A stretch of DNA of 64,000 nt from Alkalimonas cellulosilytica. Lineage in GTDB: Bacteria > Pseudomonadota > Gammaproteobacteria > Enterobacterales > Alteromonadaceae. This document shows, in pieces, positions 18,258-26,980 of the stretch; within the stretch, counting starts at the first letter, position 1, and each line of letters starts with the position of its first letter. Where the stretch lies: assembly GCF_036325985.1 (NCBI RefSeq), contig NZ_JAUHLI010000001.1, positions 248,001 to 312,000 of the forward strand. The letters are read 5' to 3'. The notes under the pieces are model-generated. The model ran no database searches, was not told the DNA's origin, and was given only the letters and a program-made list of their open reading frames with translations. The translations under genes and the position numbers were made by a program.

Positions 18258-18993
18258 ACTTGCGCTGATCGGATTTTTTATTGCCATCGTTGGGGTGGTT
18301 GGTGGTTTTGCCCTGGAAGGTGGTTCTGTACTGACCTTATTGCATTTACCGGCCTTTATTATTGTGGTTGGCGGCACACTTGGTGCAGTGATGGTGCAAA
18401 CCCCCTTCTCACAGTTTAAATTAGGTTTTCAGATCCTGCCCTGGGTGATTCGGGGACATAGCTTGCCGACCAACAGCATGGTTGATCGGATGATTGAATG
18501 GAGCAATGCCGCCCGTGCCAGTGGCTTTCTGGCATTGGAGAATACTGCACTGGAAGAGGAAGATCCTTTCGTGCATCGTGGTTTAAACTTGCTGGTCGAT
18601 GGCGTGGATCCGAAGGTGTTACAGGATACGCTGGATGCAGAGCTGACCCTGGAGCGTGAACGGCTGCTGCGTGGCGCTAAGATTTTTGAAGCCATGGGGG
18701 GCTACAGCCCTACCATTGGTATTGTTGGTGCAGTGCTTGGTTTGATTCAGGCGATGGCAAATATTACTGACCCTGAAATGCTCGGCCTTGGTATTGCCAC
18801 TGCCTTTGTCGCTACCATTTACGGCGTTGGTTTTGCCAATCTGATTTTCATTCCGGTGGGCAATAAACTAAAAAATCTGGTGCATTCACACACCTTGCAT
18901 CACGAAATGATCATTGAAGGATTGATTTCTATTGCTCATGGTGAGAACCCTCGCACCATCGAACGCAAACTCAATGCTTATCGCGCAGGGTAA
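18250..18993 (+). CDS. motC: Flagellar motor stator protein MotC (MotA/PomA family)
   Basis: A 247-residue protein with four membrane helices. The N-terminus MDKLALIGFFIAIVGVVGGF and the C-terminal pair around PTIGIVGAVLGLIQAM are typical of the MotA/ExbB family. Five copies with two MotD subunits form an ion-driven stator. Its position after cheB and before motD matches Pseudomonas motC-motD, one of two stator sets there. The coupling ion cannot be decided from sequence by eye. Confidence 0.92.
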   Translation: MDKLALIGFFIAIVGVVGGFALEGGSVLTLLHLPAFIIVVGGTLGAVMVQTPFSQFKLGFQILPWVIRGHSLPTNSMVDRMIEWSNAARASGFLALENTALEEEDPFVHRGLNLLVDGVDPKVLQDTLDAELTLERERLLRGAKIFEAMGGYSPTIGIVGAVLGLIQAMANITDPEMLGLGIATAFVATIYGVGFANLIFIPVGNKLKNLVHSHTLHHEMIIEGLISIAHGENPRTIERKLNAYRAG

Positions 18994-19001
18994 TCAGCAC
19001 C

Positions 19002-19979
19002 ATGTACCGGCATAAGAATAAACATCAAAAGGTAGAAGGTGAAGAGCTGGATCGCTGGCTGGTGTCTTATGCCGATTACATGACCTTGATGTTTGCGTTG
19101 TTCGTAGTGCTGTATGCCATGTCCATCGTCAAAGACGAAGAGTATCGGGCTTTATCGGATACCCTCACTAAAATTTTTGAGCGACCCGATCGCACTGGCT
19201 CTGGCGTCGAAGGGACATCGGTATTGCTGGAGCCTGGCCCGCAAAGCGACTTTGACTTGTACGGCGCTTCGCTAGAGCCTGCAAAAGGGCCGGAGCTGGT
19301 AGCGGATGCAACAGAATTATCTGACATCACTGAACGCTTACTGGGATCACCTCTGAGCTCTCTAGAAGCAGAGTTAAACGAAGCACTGGCTCATCTGATG
19401 GAGCAGGGGCTGGCCAAGGTACAACAGGATGAGAACTGGCTGACCATTGAACTGAACAGTGGCTTATTGTTTCCAAGTGGCAGTGCTACTGCAACGTTAT
19501 CGGCACAAGCGGTGCTGGATGAAATCGCCGGTATTATTGTCCCCATCAACAACTTTATCCGGGTTCGTGGCTATACTGATAATATTCCCATCAACAATGA
19601 ACTGTTTGCTTCCAACTGGGAGTTATCGGTTGCTCGGGCAACGTCCGTATTACGGCTGTTGGAGACCTTGGCTGTTGCACCACAGCGCATGGCGATTGAA
19701 GGCTATGGTGAGTTTTATCCGACAGCAGATAACACCACCGCAGAAGGGCGGGCAGAAAATCGTCGTGTGGTGATCGCCATTTCCAAATACGGTTATCGCG
19801 CGGAAGAAGCGGCCATAGATATACCCGAAGCACCAGCTGAAATACCGCCAGAGGTGATTCAGCAGCTGGAAAATATCACGCAGGAAGATGGCAGTATTCG
19901 GGTGATTCGTTTACCCGGCGGTGGCATTCGTATTACCACTCGCGACGAAGAACCACCTCCGCCTTCGCCGCAACAGTAG
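19002..19979 (+). CDS. motD: Flagellar motor stator protein MotD (MotB family)
   Basis: A 325-residue protein. A basic cytoplasmic N-terminus is followed by one membrane helix with the essential ion-binding Asp25 (SYADYMTLMFALFVVLYAMS). A periplasmic linker and a C-terminal OmpA-like peptidoglycan-binding domain (about residues 150-265: RVRGYTDNIP, NWELSVARA, NRRVVIAI) complete it. A Pro/Glu-rich tail extends beyond the OmpA domain. MotD anchors the MotC channel to the wall. Confidence 0.93.
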   Translation: MYRHKNKHQKVEGEELDRWLVSYADYMTLMFALFVVLYAMSIVKDEEYRALSDTLTKIFERPDRTGSGVEGTSVLLEPGPQSDFDLYGASLEPAKGPELVADATELSDITERLLGSPLSSLEAELNEALAHLMEQGLAKVQQDENWLTIELNSGLLFPSGSATATLSAQAVLDEIAGIIVPINNFIRVRGYTDNIPINNELFASNWELSVARATSVLRLLETLAVAPQRMAIEGYGEFYPTADNTTAEGRAENRRVVIAISKYGYRAEEAAIDIPEAPAEIPPEVIQQLENITQEDGSIRVIRLPGGGIRITTRDEEPPPPSPQQ

Positions 19980-19989
19980 GAATCGTAAC

Positions 19990-20778
19990 GTGGTTGTTTG
20001 GACAATAGCAAATCAGAAAGGTGGTGTTGGCAAAACCACCACGACAGTAACCTTAGGGGCCTTGTTGGCTGAGCGTGGCCAGCGGGTGTTGTTGGTCGAT
20101 ATCGATCCTCATGCATCCATGACCTATTATTTTGGCATTGATGCAGAAGAGCTTGAGGTCAGTGTCTACGATATTTTTATGCGCGGAAAAGACATCAGCC
20201 GGGAGGAGATTTTACAATCGCTTTGTCCGAGCGGCGTCGACAATCTGGATATTCTGCCTTCTTCAATGGCTTTAGCAACGCTCGATCGCTCGCTGGGCAA
20301 TAAAAATGGCATGGGCTTGATTCTAAAAAAAGGGCTTAGCAAGCTCAGTAAAGATTACGATTATATTTTGCTTGACTGTCCGCCTGTAATGGGGGTGTTG
20401 ATGGTCAATGCATTGGCTGCCAGTGATCGGGTGCTCATTCCGGTCCAGACGGAGTTTCTGGCCATTAAGGGGCTGGAGCGGATGATTGCGACCATGGGGT
20501 TGATGCGCCAATCGCAGCAAAAAGACTACAGCTTTACCATCATTCCTACTATGTACGATAAACGTACCAGAGCATCACTGGAAGCCTACAAAGAGCTTAA
20601 AGCCAAGTACCAGGACAAAGTTTGGTCGGCTGTGGTACCGGTGGACACCAAGTTTCGTGATGCCAGTCTGGCGCAAACTCCACCACCTGTGTTTGCACCG
20701 CGCTCACGTGGTGTCTTTGCTTACAACACCTTACTAAGCTATCTGCTGCAGTTACCTGCGGAGAACAGCCATGTCTGA
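19990..20778 (+). CDS. parC: ParA-type ATPase ParC for polar chemotaxis-array positioning
   Basis: A 262-residue ParA-family ATPase with deviant Walker A QKGGVGKTTT, VDIDPHASMT and Walker B YILLDCPPVMG. I start it at GTG 19990 because the protein then begins MVVWTIANQKGGVGKT; upstream in-frame starts lie inside motD. In Vibrio and Pseudomonas the ParA homologue between motD and the CheW-like parP places chemotaxis arrays at the cell pole. The name ParC refers to that role and is unrelated to topoisomerase IV. It overlaps parP by eight bases. Confidence 0.9.
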   Translation: MVVWTIANQKGGVGKTTTTVTLGALLAERGQRVLLVDIDPHASMTYYFGIDAEELEVSVYDIFMRGKDISREEILQSLCPSGVDNLDILPSSMALATLDRSLGNKNGMGLILKKGLSKLSKDYDYILLDCPPVMGVLMVNALAASDRVLIPVQTEFLAIKGLERMIATMGLMRQSQQKDYSFTIIPTMYDKRTRASLEAYKELKAKYQDKVWSAVVPVDTKFRDASLAQTPPPVFAPRSRGVFAYNTLLSYLLQLPAENSHV

Positions 20779-21520
20779 TCGGTACAACAGTCAGAAGGTC
20801 ATGCAGCATTATCTGAGTGCTTTATTGACCGATGACGAGGTTCAACCGACGATTGTGCGGCAGGAACCTGAGGTGAAGCAAAAGCTCGAGTCGCTGCTGG
20901 CCAGGGTCACTACCACCAAAGTTGCTGCAGAGCCTGTACCTGTGGTGGCAAAGGAGCCGAAGCTACATGTGCCGCCAAAGCTGGATAGTGCTGAATTACA
21001 ACAAAGCGTTGTCAGCCGGAAATCACAACCAGGCTTTACGGCAGACAATGTCAGCCCGGAAAAAGCCTATCGTAAGGGGAATTTTCAGGCGTTATTTTTT
21101 AGTGTAGCAGGCCTTACTGTCGCCTTGCCATTAAAGGAGTTGGGTGGGATCCATAAATTGACCGCCGTCAACACCATGCCCGGCAAGCCCGCCTGGTTCA
21201 AGGGAGTGATGCTACAGCGGGAACAGAAAATTAATGTGGTGGATACCGGTCTTTGGGTGATGCCAGAAAAATTTGATCGGCATCAAGCCGAATCACATCA
21301 GTATCAGTATGTTATAATGTTAAGTAACACCGCTTGGGGCCTGGCTTGTGATAAGTTAATCAACACCGTGACTTTATCGCAGGATGAGGTAAAGTGGCGT
21401 GAGAATTCAGGTAAAAGGCCCTGGCTTGCCGGGCTGATAAAACAACATATGTGTGCTTTACTGGATGTGGATGCTTTGATTAACCTGCTAAAGCAAGGCC
21501 AGAGCAGCAACGAGCACTAA
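20771..21520 (+). CDS. parP: CheW-domain protein ParP (chemotaxis array positioning)
   Basis: A 249-residue protein. A short N-terminal helix (SQKVMQHYLSALLTDDE) is followed by a Val/Pro/Lys-rich disordered region and a divergent CheW-like domain from about residue 100 to the end (FQALFFSVAGLTVALPLKELGGI, WFKGVMLQREQKINVVDT). In Vibrio, ParP uses this domain to bind the CheA linker and chemoreceptors and to hold ParC. Gene order parC-parP-cheW supports the call. Confidence 0.88.
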   Translation: MSDRYNSQKVMQHYLSALLTDDEVQPTIVRQEPEVKQKLESLLARVTTTKVAAEPVPVVAKEPKLHVPPKLDSAELQQSVVSRKSQPGFTADNVSPEKAYRKGNFQALFFSVAGLTVALPLKELGGIHKLTAVNTMPGKPAWFKGVMLQREQKINVVDTGLWVMPEKFDRHQAESHQYQYVIMLSNTAWGLACDKLINTVTLSQDEVKWRENSGKRPWLAGLIKQHMCALLDVDALINLLKQGQSSNEH

Positions 21521-21566
21521 GCACTAAGCTAAATAAGCGGCAGCTAGCCGCTGATGAGGAGCTGGA

Positions 21567-22061
21567 ATGAGCAATGTAGCGAATCAGAGCGCAAAAAGCA
21601 GCGACAGTGGTGATGAAGTCCTGCAATGGGTCACTTTTAAGTTGCAAGATGAGACCTATGGCATCAATGTAATGCAGGTACAAGAGGTGTTGCGCTATAC
21701 CGAAATTGCACCTGTGCCAGGCTCTCCTGATTATGTGATGGGCATTATTAATCTGCGTGGCAATGTTGTGACCGTGATTGATACCCGGACTCGTTTTGGT
21801 TTGGATGGCGCGGAAGTGACTGATAACAGCCGTATTGTGATTATAGAAGCGGATAAGCAGGTCATCGGTATCCTGGTGGATAGTGTGGCTGAAGTGGTTT
21901 ACTTAAAAGCTTCTGAAATTGATACCGCCCCTAATGTTGGCAATGATGAAAGTGCTAAGTTTATTCAGGGCGTAACCAATCGGGATGGTGAATTGCTGAT
22001 CCTGGTCGATTTAAACAAACTGCTGACGGATGAAGAGTGGGATGAAATCAGCGCGTTGTAA
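21567..22061 (+). CDS. cheW: Chemotaxis coupling protein CheW
   Basis: A 164-residue CheW domain protein (VTFKLQDETYGINVMQVQEVLR, PDYVMGIINLRGNVVTVIDTRTRFG). It links CheA to chemoreceptors in the signalling array. A GATGAGGAGCTGGA ribosome-binding region precedes the ATG. It follows parP after 46 bases and fipA lies 9 bases downstream. Confidence 0.96.
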   Translation: MSNVANQSAKSSDSGDEVLQWVTFKLQDETYGINVMQVQEVLRYTEIAPVPGSPDYVMGIINLRGNVVTVIDTRTRFGLDGAEVTDNSRIVIIEADKQVIGILVDSVAEVVYLKASEIDTAPNVGNDESAKFIQGVTNRDGELLILVDLNKLLTDEEWDEISAL

Positions 22062-22070
22062 TAGGATCCT

Positions 22071-22499
22071 ATGATGATGCTCTGGTGGTTGCTTGCACTA
22101 AGTGTGTTGGTTGGCTGGTTGCTGTGGCGAAGTATCCAACAGGGGGGAGGACAGCAGTCAGAGGACGATTCCCGTTTGTTGCAGCAAGACACTGCGGATG
22201 AGCATCAGCAAGAGCTTCGTCTGCTCAGGGCGGAGCTGGCGGAATTACGCTCTGGTGTGATTGGTGTGGGGCAGCGGGTACTGGAGCTTGAAGCCCAATT
22301 ACAACATCAACAGCAGCAGCTTGCTGAACAAGCGGACCAATTGCAGGCCGTGCAGTTGATTGAGCCAGAGTCCAAAATTTACAGTCGGGCGATGAAAATG
22401 GTGCAGCTAGGAGCAGATCTGGAAGAGATCATGCGCGAGTGCGAACTGCCAAGAGCAGAAGCAGAGCTGTTATTTAATTTACACCAGCAAAAGTCTTAA
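22071..22499 (+). CDS. fipA: DUF2802 protein FipA, FlhF-interacting polar flagellum factor
   Basis: A 142-residue protein with one N-terminal membrane helix (MMMLWWLLALSVLVGWLLW), a Gln/Glu-rich coiled coil and a C-terminal DUF2802 domain (about residues 95-138: KMVQLGADLEEIMRECELPRA). In Shewanella putrefaciens, Vibrio parahaemolyticus and Pseudomonas putida a DUF2802 protein of this design, encoded next to the chemotaxis genes, recruits FlhF to the pole. The symbol is transferred on that family and context. It overlaps the convergent flhB-like gene by four bases. Confidence 0.82.
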   Translation: MMMLWWLLALSVLVGWLLWRSIQQGGGQQSEDDSRLLQQDTADEHQQELRLLRAELAELRSGVIGVGQRVLELEAQLQHQQQQLAEQADQLQAVQLIEPESKIYSRAMKMVQLGADLEEIMRECELPRAEAELLFNLHQQKS

Positions 22500-22795
22500 G
22501 TTTTTAAATCGATGCGTTGATGGATGTTGTGCCACTCATCCGGAAACTTGCCCTGCAACACGTACGAAAAAGCAATCAATTCAGCAATAATCACATACAG
22601 CTCGGTTGGAATGCTATCACCAAGCTCCAGACTGCTTAGCAGTTTGCTGAGCTCTTCATCTTCATGCACCAGAATACCGTGTTCTTTCGCAATGGCCAGG
22701 ATATCATCCGCCAACTCACCATGACCTTTCGCCACCACTTTTGGGGCAGCTTTGCCGTCGTATTTCAGTGCGGTAGCAGATTTTGGTTTCTTCAT
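22496..22795 (-). CDS. Stand-alone FlhB C-terminal-domain protein (FlhX-like)
   Basis: A 99-residue soluble protein that aligns with the part of FlhB after its autocleavage site: SATALKYDGKAAPKVVAKGHGE corresponds to YSVALRYKQ...APVVVAKG of the flhB at 7.4 kb. The similarity continues through IAKEHGI and IAELIAFSYVLQ. It has no membrane helices and no NPTH motif. Such FlhX/EscU-type orphans are known in other flagellates and can stand in for the cleaved FlhB fragment. It is the second gene of a minus-strand pair with a FliK-like gene 9 bases upstream. Confidence 0.85.
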   Translation of the reverse strand: MKKPKSATALKYDGKAAPKVVAKGHGELADDILAIAKEHGILVHEDEELSKLLSSLELGDSIPTELYVIIAELIAFSYVLQGKFPDEWHNIHQRIDLKT

Positions 22796-22804
22796 ACGAA
22801 GTCC

Positions 22805-24664
22805 TTAAGCCTGAACCTGAATTAAACTGCTTTGTCTGCTAAACAAAGTGCCGGGAACTGCCCCGAGCTGACACTGTGCCTGTTCAACCTCAATGCCCTG
22901 AGCGGTCAAGCGCTCGGTTAACAGGGGTAAATATTGCTCTGCCAGCGCTTGCGCCTGAGTTTGCTCGCTATAAATCTGCAGATTTAGCCGGTTGTCCTGC
23001 AGTCGTGCTGTTGCCATTAACTTGCCAAGATCCAGCAAATCAAAATGCATGGTCAGTTGCCAGACTTTTGTCTTGTTGTCACTGGTATGCTCCGCAGACT
23101 CTTCTCGTTGCTCAATTTTGAGCTGAAGTTGGCTGCTTTGCTGCTCCAGCTGGATTGGCAATTGCAGCAGAAACTGACCCGGTTGTTGCTGCTGGAGCTC
23201 GGCACTGGCCAGCTGACTTTGCTGCATAGCGCTGCTATGACCAGCCAGTTGACGCAGCAACTGGCTGGCGCTTTGGGCATCCAGTTGCTGCAGCAATGGC
23301 GTCAGTCGCTGTGCTAGTGGGCTCTGGCTTGCGCCAGGCTGACGCTGACTGAGCCGCCCCAGCAATAGCTGAATGGCGATGGCCAGAGTACCGGCAGCAC
23401 TACCGCTTAGCTGGCTTGGCATCTGCAGCGGATTAAATTGCAGCACAGCTTGCAGTTGCTGCTGTACTTGCGCTGTTTGCAGAACCTGTTGGCCGCCAGG
23501 CAGTTGCTGTCGCAATTGTTGTAACACCTGCTGCAGGGGTTGAGGTAGCTCAGGCAGACTGGCCAGGCGGGCAGGGCTATCCGGCAACAAGGGCAGTAAT
23601 GCACGCCAGCCTTGAGCCAAGAGTGTTTTTGGTTCAAGTCCAGTAAGAGCCTCAGCCTTTGATGACTGTGTAACGACAACCCCGCTTGGCGCATTCCACT
23701 GAATTGGACGATTAAAGGCTTCTGCAGATACCGTAACTTTATGACTGGCTTGTTGCTTGTTTTGAAAATGCACTTGCCAGTGCTGCATGTCCTGCTGCAA
23801 GCTGATCTGGTAGCTGCCTGAGGGCAGTCGCACCTGAGGCAAAGGTAACATCAGTGGGCCCATTTGCAGGTATTGCTGTTGCAGACGGGCAGGTACCGCC
23901 TGGCCTTGTACCCTGTCTGCAAGTCGAAGCAATAGCTCTTGCTGCAACTGTGTTGGTAACGTTAATTGTTGGTAATGAGGGCGTGGTGTGCCCGTCGCCT
24001 GATTTGTATGGTCTTTCGCCGAGTTGCTGGCGGATTGGCTGGGCTGTGGTGCTGTGGCGATCACCGTGGATTTGTTCGCAACCCCTGGTTTGATTTCGAT
24101 AAATAAACTTGGTTCCTGGCCTGTGCCAAGACTGATGCTGGCTTGCAGCCGGGCTTGGGGAAACTGTGCCATCAAGGATTGTATGGTGCGATGCAAGGCA
24201 TCCGGTAGTTTGAGTACAGGGCCTTGCGGTAAGCGGAGCTGGCTTTGCTGCGGCGTTGTTTCTAATTCCACCGGTAGTTGAGTGGCGGTGCTGGTGCTGG
24301 CTCCAAGCGCAGCCGCTTTGCTATTAGCGCCCCAGTTTAGCGCAAGCGTAAGTGCTTGCTGCTGATTGAGCGGAAAGCTTTGCATGACGTCACCTTTCGC
24401 CTGCAACTGCACCTGAACCCGGCCATCTGGGAGTTGTTGAAAACTGGCTTGCATGGGCGTGCCATTAGCGGTTTGAATGCTTTTGGGTAAACGCAGTTGC
24501 AAGATGCCCTGGCTGGTTGTTAGCTGGAGCAGGCGGGCACCTTGCACCGGATCGGTTAAGATGAGACCTTGGTAGCTCTTGTCTGCTTGCAGGGGAACCG
24601 TCGCATTGGTGGTGCGGCCTGTAGCTGTCAGCTGCAGCAATTGCTCAAGTTTGATCGGGTTCAT
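22805..24664 (-). CDS. Second FliK-like hook-length control domain protein
   Basis: A 619-residue Gln/Leu-rich protein. The C-terminal ~110 residues (VWQLTMHFDLLDLGKLMATA, RLNLQIYSEQ, LLTERLTAQGIEVEQAQCQLG) match the FliK C-terminal fold. The rest is low-complexity with a high Gln content. It is paired with the FlhB-like gene, reproducing the FliK-FlhB switch partners as a separate unit. It is divergent from ccmA. Identification as FliK-like rests on that C-terminal domain and the neighbour; whether it acts on the same hook is unknown. Confidence 0.78.
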   Translation of the reverse strand: MNPIKLEQLLQLTATGRTTNATVPLQADKSYQGLILTDPVQGARLLQLTTSQGILQLRLPKSIQTANGTPMQASFQQLPDGRVQVQLQAKGDVMQSFPLNQQQALTLALNWGANSKAAALGASTSTATQLPVELETTPQQSQLRLPQGPVLKLPDALHRTIQSLMAQFPQARLQASISLGTGQEPSLFIEIKPGVANKSTVIATAPQPSQSASNSAKDHTNQATGTPRPHYQQLTLPTQLQQELLLRLADRVQGQAVPARLQQQYLQMGPLMLPLPQVRLPSGSYQISLQQDMQHWQVHFQNKQQASHKVTVSAEAFNRPIQWNAPSGVVVTQSSKAEALTGLEPKTLLAQGWRALLPLLPDSPARLASLPELPQPLQQVLQQLRQQLPGGQQVLQTAQVQQQLQAVLQFNPLQMPSQLSGSAAGTLAIAIQLLLGRLSQRQPGASQSPLAQRLTPLLQQLDAQSASQLLRQLAGHSSAMQQSQLASAELQQQQPGQFLLQLPIQLEQQSSQLQLKIEQREESAEHTSDNKTKVWQLTMHFDLLDLGKLMATARLQDNRLNLQIYSEQTQAQALAEQYLPLLTERLTAQGIEVEQAQCQLGAVPGTLFSRQSSLIQVQA

Positions 24665-24761
24665 GTTTTTGTCATTTTTACCATGCTTGTACTGGCTTGA
24701 TGCGTTCGTATTCCAGCCGGAATATGGTAAGATCCGCGCAATTTTACCAGGAGGCCATTCA

Positions 24762-25388
24762 GTGACCGACTTCTTACGCGCCCGCGGCTTAAGTTGTATC
24801 CGCCAGGACAGAGTACTGTTCCAAGCGCTGGATCTTGAGTTGTCACCCGGCCAACTGTTGCAAATTCAGGGTAAAAACGGCGCTGGTAAAAGCTCATTGT
24901 TGCGCCTGTTAGCCGGTTTGTCCACTCCGGATGACGGTGATGTGTTGTTTTGCGGCCAGCCTCTTGCTTTGCAAGCTGAACAGTATGCCGCCTCTTTATG
25001 TTATATCGGCCATCAGAGTGGTATTCATGAGCATCTGACCGCGATGGAAAACCTGGCTTTCTGGCGTGCGGCTTATCAATTGCCTTTCACCGATAACATG
25101 GATTTGTTAGGTCAGTTGGGTCTGGCCGGTTTGGAGGACATTCCATGCCGCATGTTGTCGGCCGGTCAGCAGCGCAGGGTCTCGCTGGCCAGGCTCTGGC
25201 TCACTCAGGCCCCACTGTGGATTTTGGATGAACCCTTTACAGCGCTGGATCAACATGCCATCCAGCGTTTGCAGCAGCGCTTCCACCAACATCTGGCTAC
25301 CGGGGGCGCTATTATAGTCACCACTCACCAGGCCCTGAGCCAGGATTTCCCGACCCTGAAAACTTTGGAGCTGGCGTACCGATGGTAA
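24762..25388 (+). CDS. ccmA: Heme exporter ATP-binding protein CcmA
   Basis: A 208-residue ABC ATPase with Walker A GKNGAGKSS, the signature LSAGQQRRVSLARL and Walker B LWILDEPF. CcmA with CcmB uses ATP to release holo-CcmE from CcmC during cytochrome c maturation. I start it at GTG 24762, placed seven bases after a strong CCAGGAGG; upstream in-frame starts overlap the divergent gene. First gene of the ccm operon, overlapping ccmB by seven bases. Confidence 0.95.
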   Translation: MTDFLRARGLSCIRQDRVLFQALDLELSPGQLLQIQGKNGAGKSSLLRLLAGLSTPDDGDVLFCGQPLALQAEQYAASLCYIGHQSGIHEHLTAMENLAFWRAAYQLPFTDNMDLLGQLGLAGLEDIPCRMLSAGQQRRVSLARLWLTQAPLWILDEPFTALDQHAIQRLQQRFHQHLATGGAIIVTTHQALSQDFPTLKTLELAYRW

Positions 25389-26041
25389 TGACTTTCTTGC
25401 GTCGGGAACTGGTGTTGTTGGCTCGCCAAAAAGCAGATTGGTTGAATCCTTTACTGTTTTTTCTGATTGTGCTCACCTTGTTCCCATTAGGGGTTGGACC
25501 AGAGCCAAATCAATTACGTATAATGGCACCTGGCATTGTCTGGATTGCTGCACTGCTTAGTGTCTTACTGGCAGCCGAGCGTTTGTTCCGGGATGACTAC
25601 CGCAATGGCGTGATTGAGCAACTGGTCGCGTCCAGACAGGGCCTGATGGCTTTTGTGCTGGCTAAGGTGGCTGCGAACTGGTTAAGTACCGGCTTACCAC
25701 TGGTCGTGATATCGCCGGTGGTCGCCATGCTGCTGGGCGTGGAAAGCGCTGCTTTTGTGGCGATGATGCTGACCTTGCTGTTGGGAACACCTTTGTTGAG
25801 TATTCTCAGTGTGCTGGGCGCAGCCTTAACGATGTCTGCCGATAAAGGCGGTATTTTGCTGGCGCTGTTGATATTACCGCTATACATTCCGCTGTTAATT
25901 TTCGCCAGTGCGGCGATCGAGGCTGCCAGCATGGGGCTCCCTTACAGTGGACAACTTGCTATTCTGGTCGCCATGTTGTTATTGGCGTTGGCTTTGGTAC
26001 CTCTGGCTGTGGCCAGTGCGTTACGGATTAATGTGAGTTAG
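25382..26041 (+). CDS. ccmB: Heme exporter membrane protein CcmB
   Basis: A 219-residue protein with six membrane helices. The N-terminus FLRRELVLLARQKADWLNPLLFF is the usual CcmB start. It is the membrane partner of CcmA and part of the CcmABCD complex. An in-frame ATG at 25388 would shorten it by two residues. One base separates its stop from ccmC. Confidence 0.95.
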   Translation: MVMTFLRRELVLLARQKADWLNPLLFFLIVLTLFPLGVGPEPNQLRIMAPGIVWIAALLSVLLAAERLFRDDYRNGVIEQLVASRQGLMAFVLAKVAANWLSTGLPLVVISPVVAMLLGVESAAFVAMMLTLLLGTPLLSILSVLGAALTMSADKGGILLALLILPLYIPLLIFASAAIEAASMGLPYSGQLAILVAMLLLALALVPLAVASALRINVS

Positions 26042-26042
26042 T

Positions 26043-26780
26043 ATGTTTAAATGGCTGCATCCACTTGCAAAACCTGAAACCCTTTATCACTTTTGTGGGC
26101 GCTTGTTCCCCTGGTTGATGCTGTCAGCCATTGGTATTCTGTTATTTGGCAACCTCTGGGGTTTGCTGTTTGCGCCACAGGATTACCAGCAATTTGATAC
26201 CGTGCGTATTATCTATATTCATGTACCCTCAGCACTGTTGTCGATGAGTACCTACACCATGATGGCGATTGCGGCCTTTATTGCCCTGGTATGGCAGGTC
26301 AAGGTTGCGCAGTGGTCGGTACTGGCGATTGCGCCGATAGGGGCAGTCTTTACAGCCATTTCACTGCTCACTGGCATGGCCTGGGGTAAACCGATGTGGG
26401 GTACCTGGTGGGAGTGGGACGCCCGGTTAACGTCGCAGTTAATTTTGTTGTTTTTGTATTTGGGGGTGATTGCGCTGTATGGCGCCTTCTCGGATCGCCA
26501 GACCGGCGGCAAGGTGGCGTCTTTGTTGGCAGTCATTGGCATTGTCAATATCCCAATCATCCACTTTTCGGTCGAGTGGTGGAATACCCTGCATCAGGGG
26601 GCCAGCATTACCAAGTTCGATACTCCCTCGGTGCATCCCAGTATGTTGTGGCCTTTGCTGATTAGTTTATTGGGTTTCTATCTGTTAATGCTGGCCTTGG
26701 TTTGCCTGCGTTTACGCACCGCTATTTTAGAAAATGAACAGCACAGGCCCTGGGTTCGGGTCACACTGGGAGGACACTAA
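26043..26780 (+). CDS. ccmC: Heme transport protein CcmC
   Basis: A 245-residue protein with six membrane helices and the periplasmic tryptophan-rich WWD motif (MWGTWWEWDARLTSQL) that holds heme. Flanking His residues (IYIHVPSAL and IIHFSVEWWNTLHQG) serve as heme ligands. CcmC loads heme onto the His of CcmE. It overlaps ccmD by one base. Confidence 0.97.
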   Translation: MFKWLHPLAKPETLYHFCGRLFPWLMLSAIGILLFGNLWGLLFAPQDYQQFDTVRIIYIHVPSALLSMSTYTMMAIAAFIALVWQVKVAQWSVLAIAPIGAVFTAISLLTGMAWGKPMWGTWWEWDARLTSQLILLFLYLGVIALYGAFSDRQTGGKVASLLAVIGIVNIPIIHFSVEWWNTLHQGASITKFDTPSVHPSMLWPLLISLLGFYLLMLALVCLRLRTAILENEQHRPWVRVTLGGH

Positions 26781-26980
26781 TGCAGTTTGATAGCTTCAGT
26801 GATTTTCTGGCCATGGGTGGTTATGGTTTTTACATTTGGTTGGCTTATGGTCTGACCTATGGTCTGCTGATTGGCCTGGTGGGGTACTGCTTTTGGGAAA
26901 TAAAAGCCTTTCACCAGAATTTTCGGCAGAAGTTGGCGCGAGCCCAACGCATTAAGCAGTATCAGGAGGCAGAGCATTGA
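26780..26980 (+). CDS. ccmD: Heme exporter small subunit CcmD
   Basis: A 66-residue single-helix membrane protein (FYIWLAYGLTYGLLIGLVGYCFW) with a basic cytoplasmic tail, the standard CcmD layout. It is needed for release of holo-CcmE from CcmABC. Its stop overlaps the ccmE start (TGATG). Confidence 0.92.
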   Translation: MQFDSFSDFLAMGGYGFYIWLAYGLTYGLLIGLVGYCFWEIKAFHQNFRQKLARAQRIKQYQEAEH

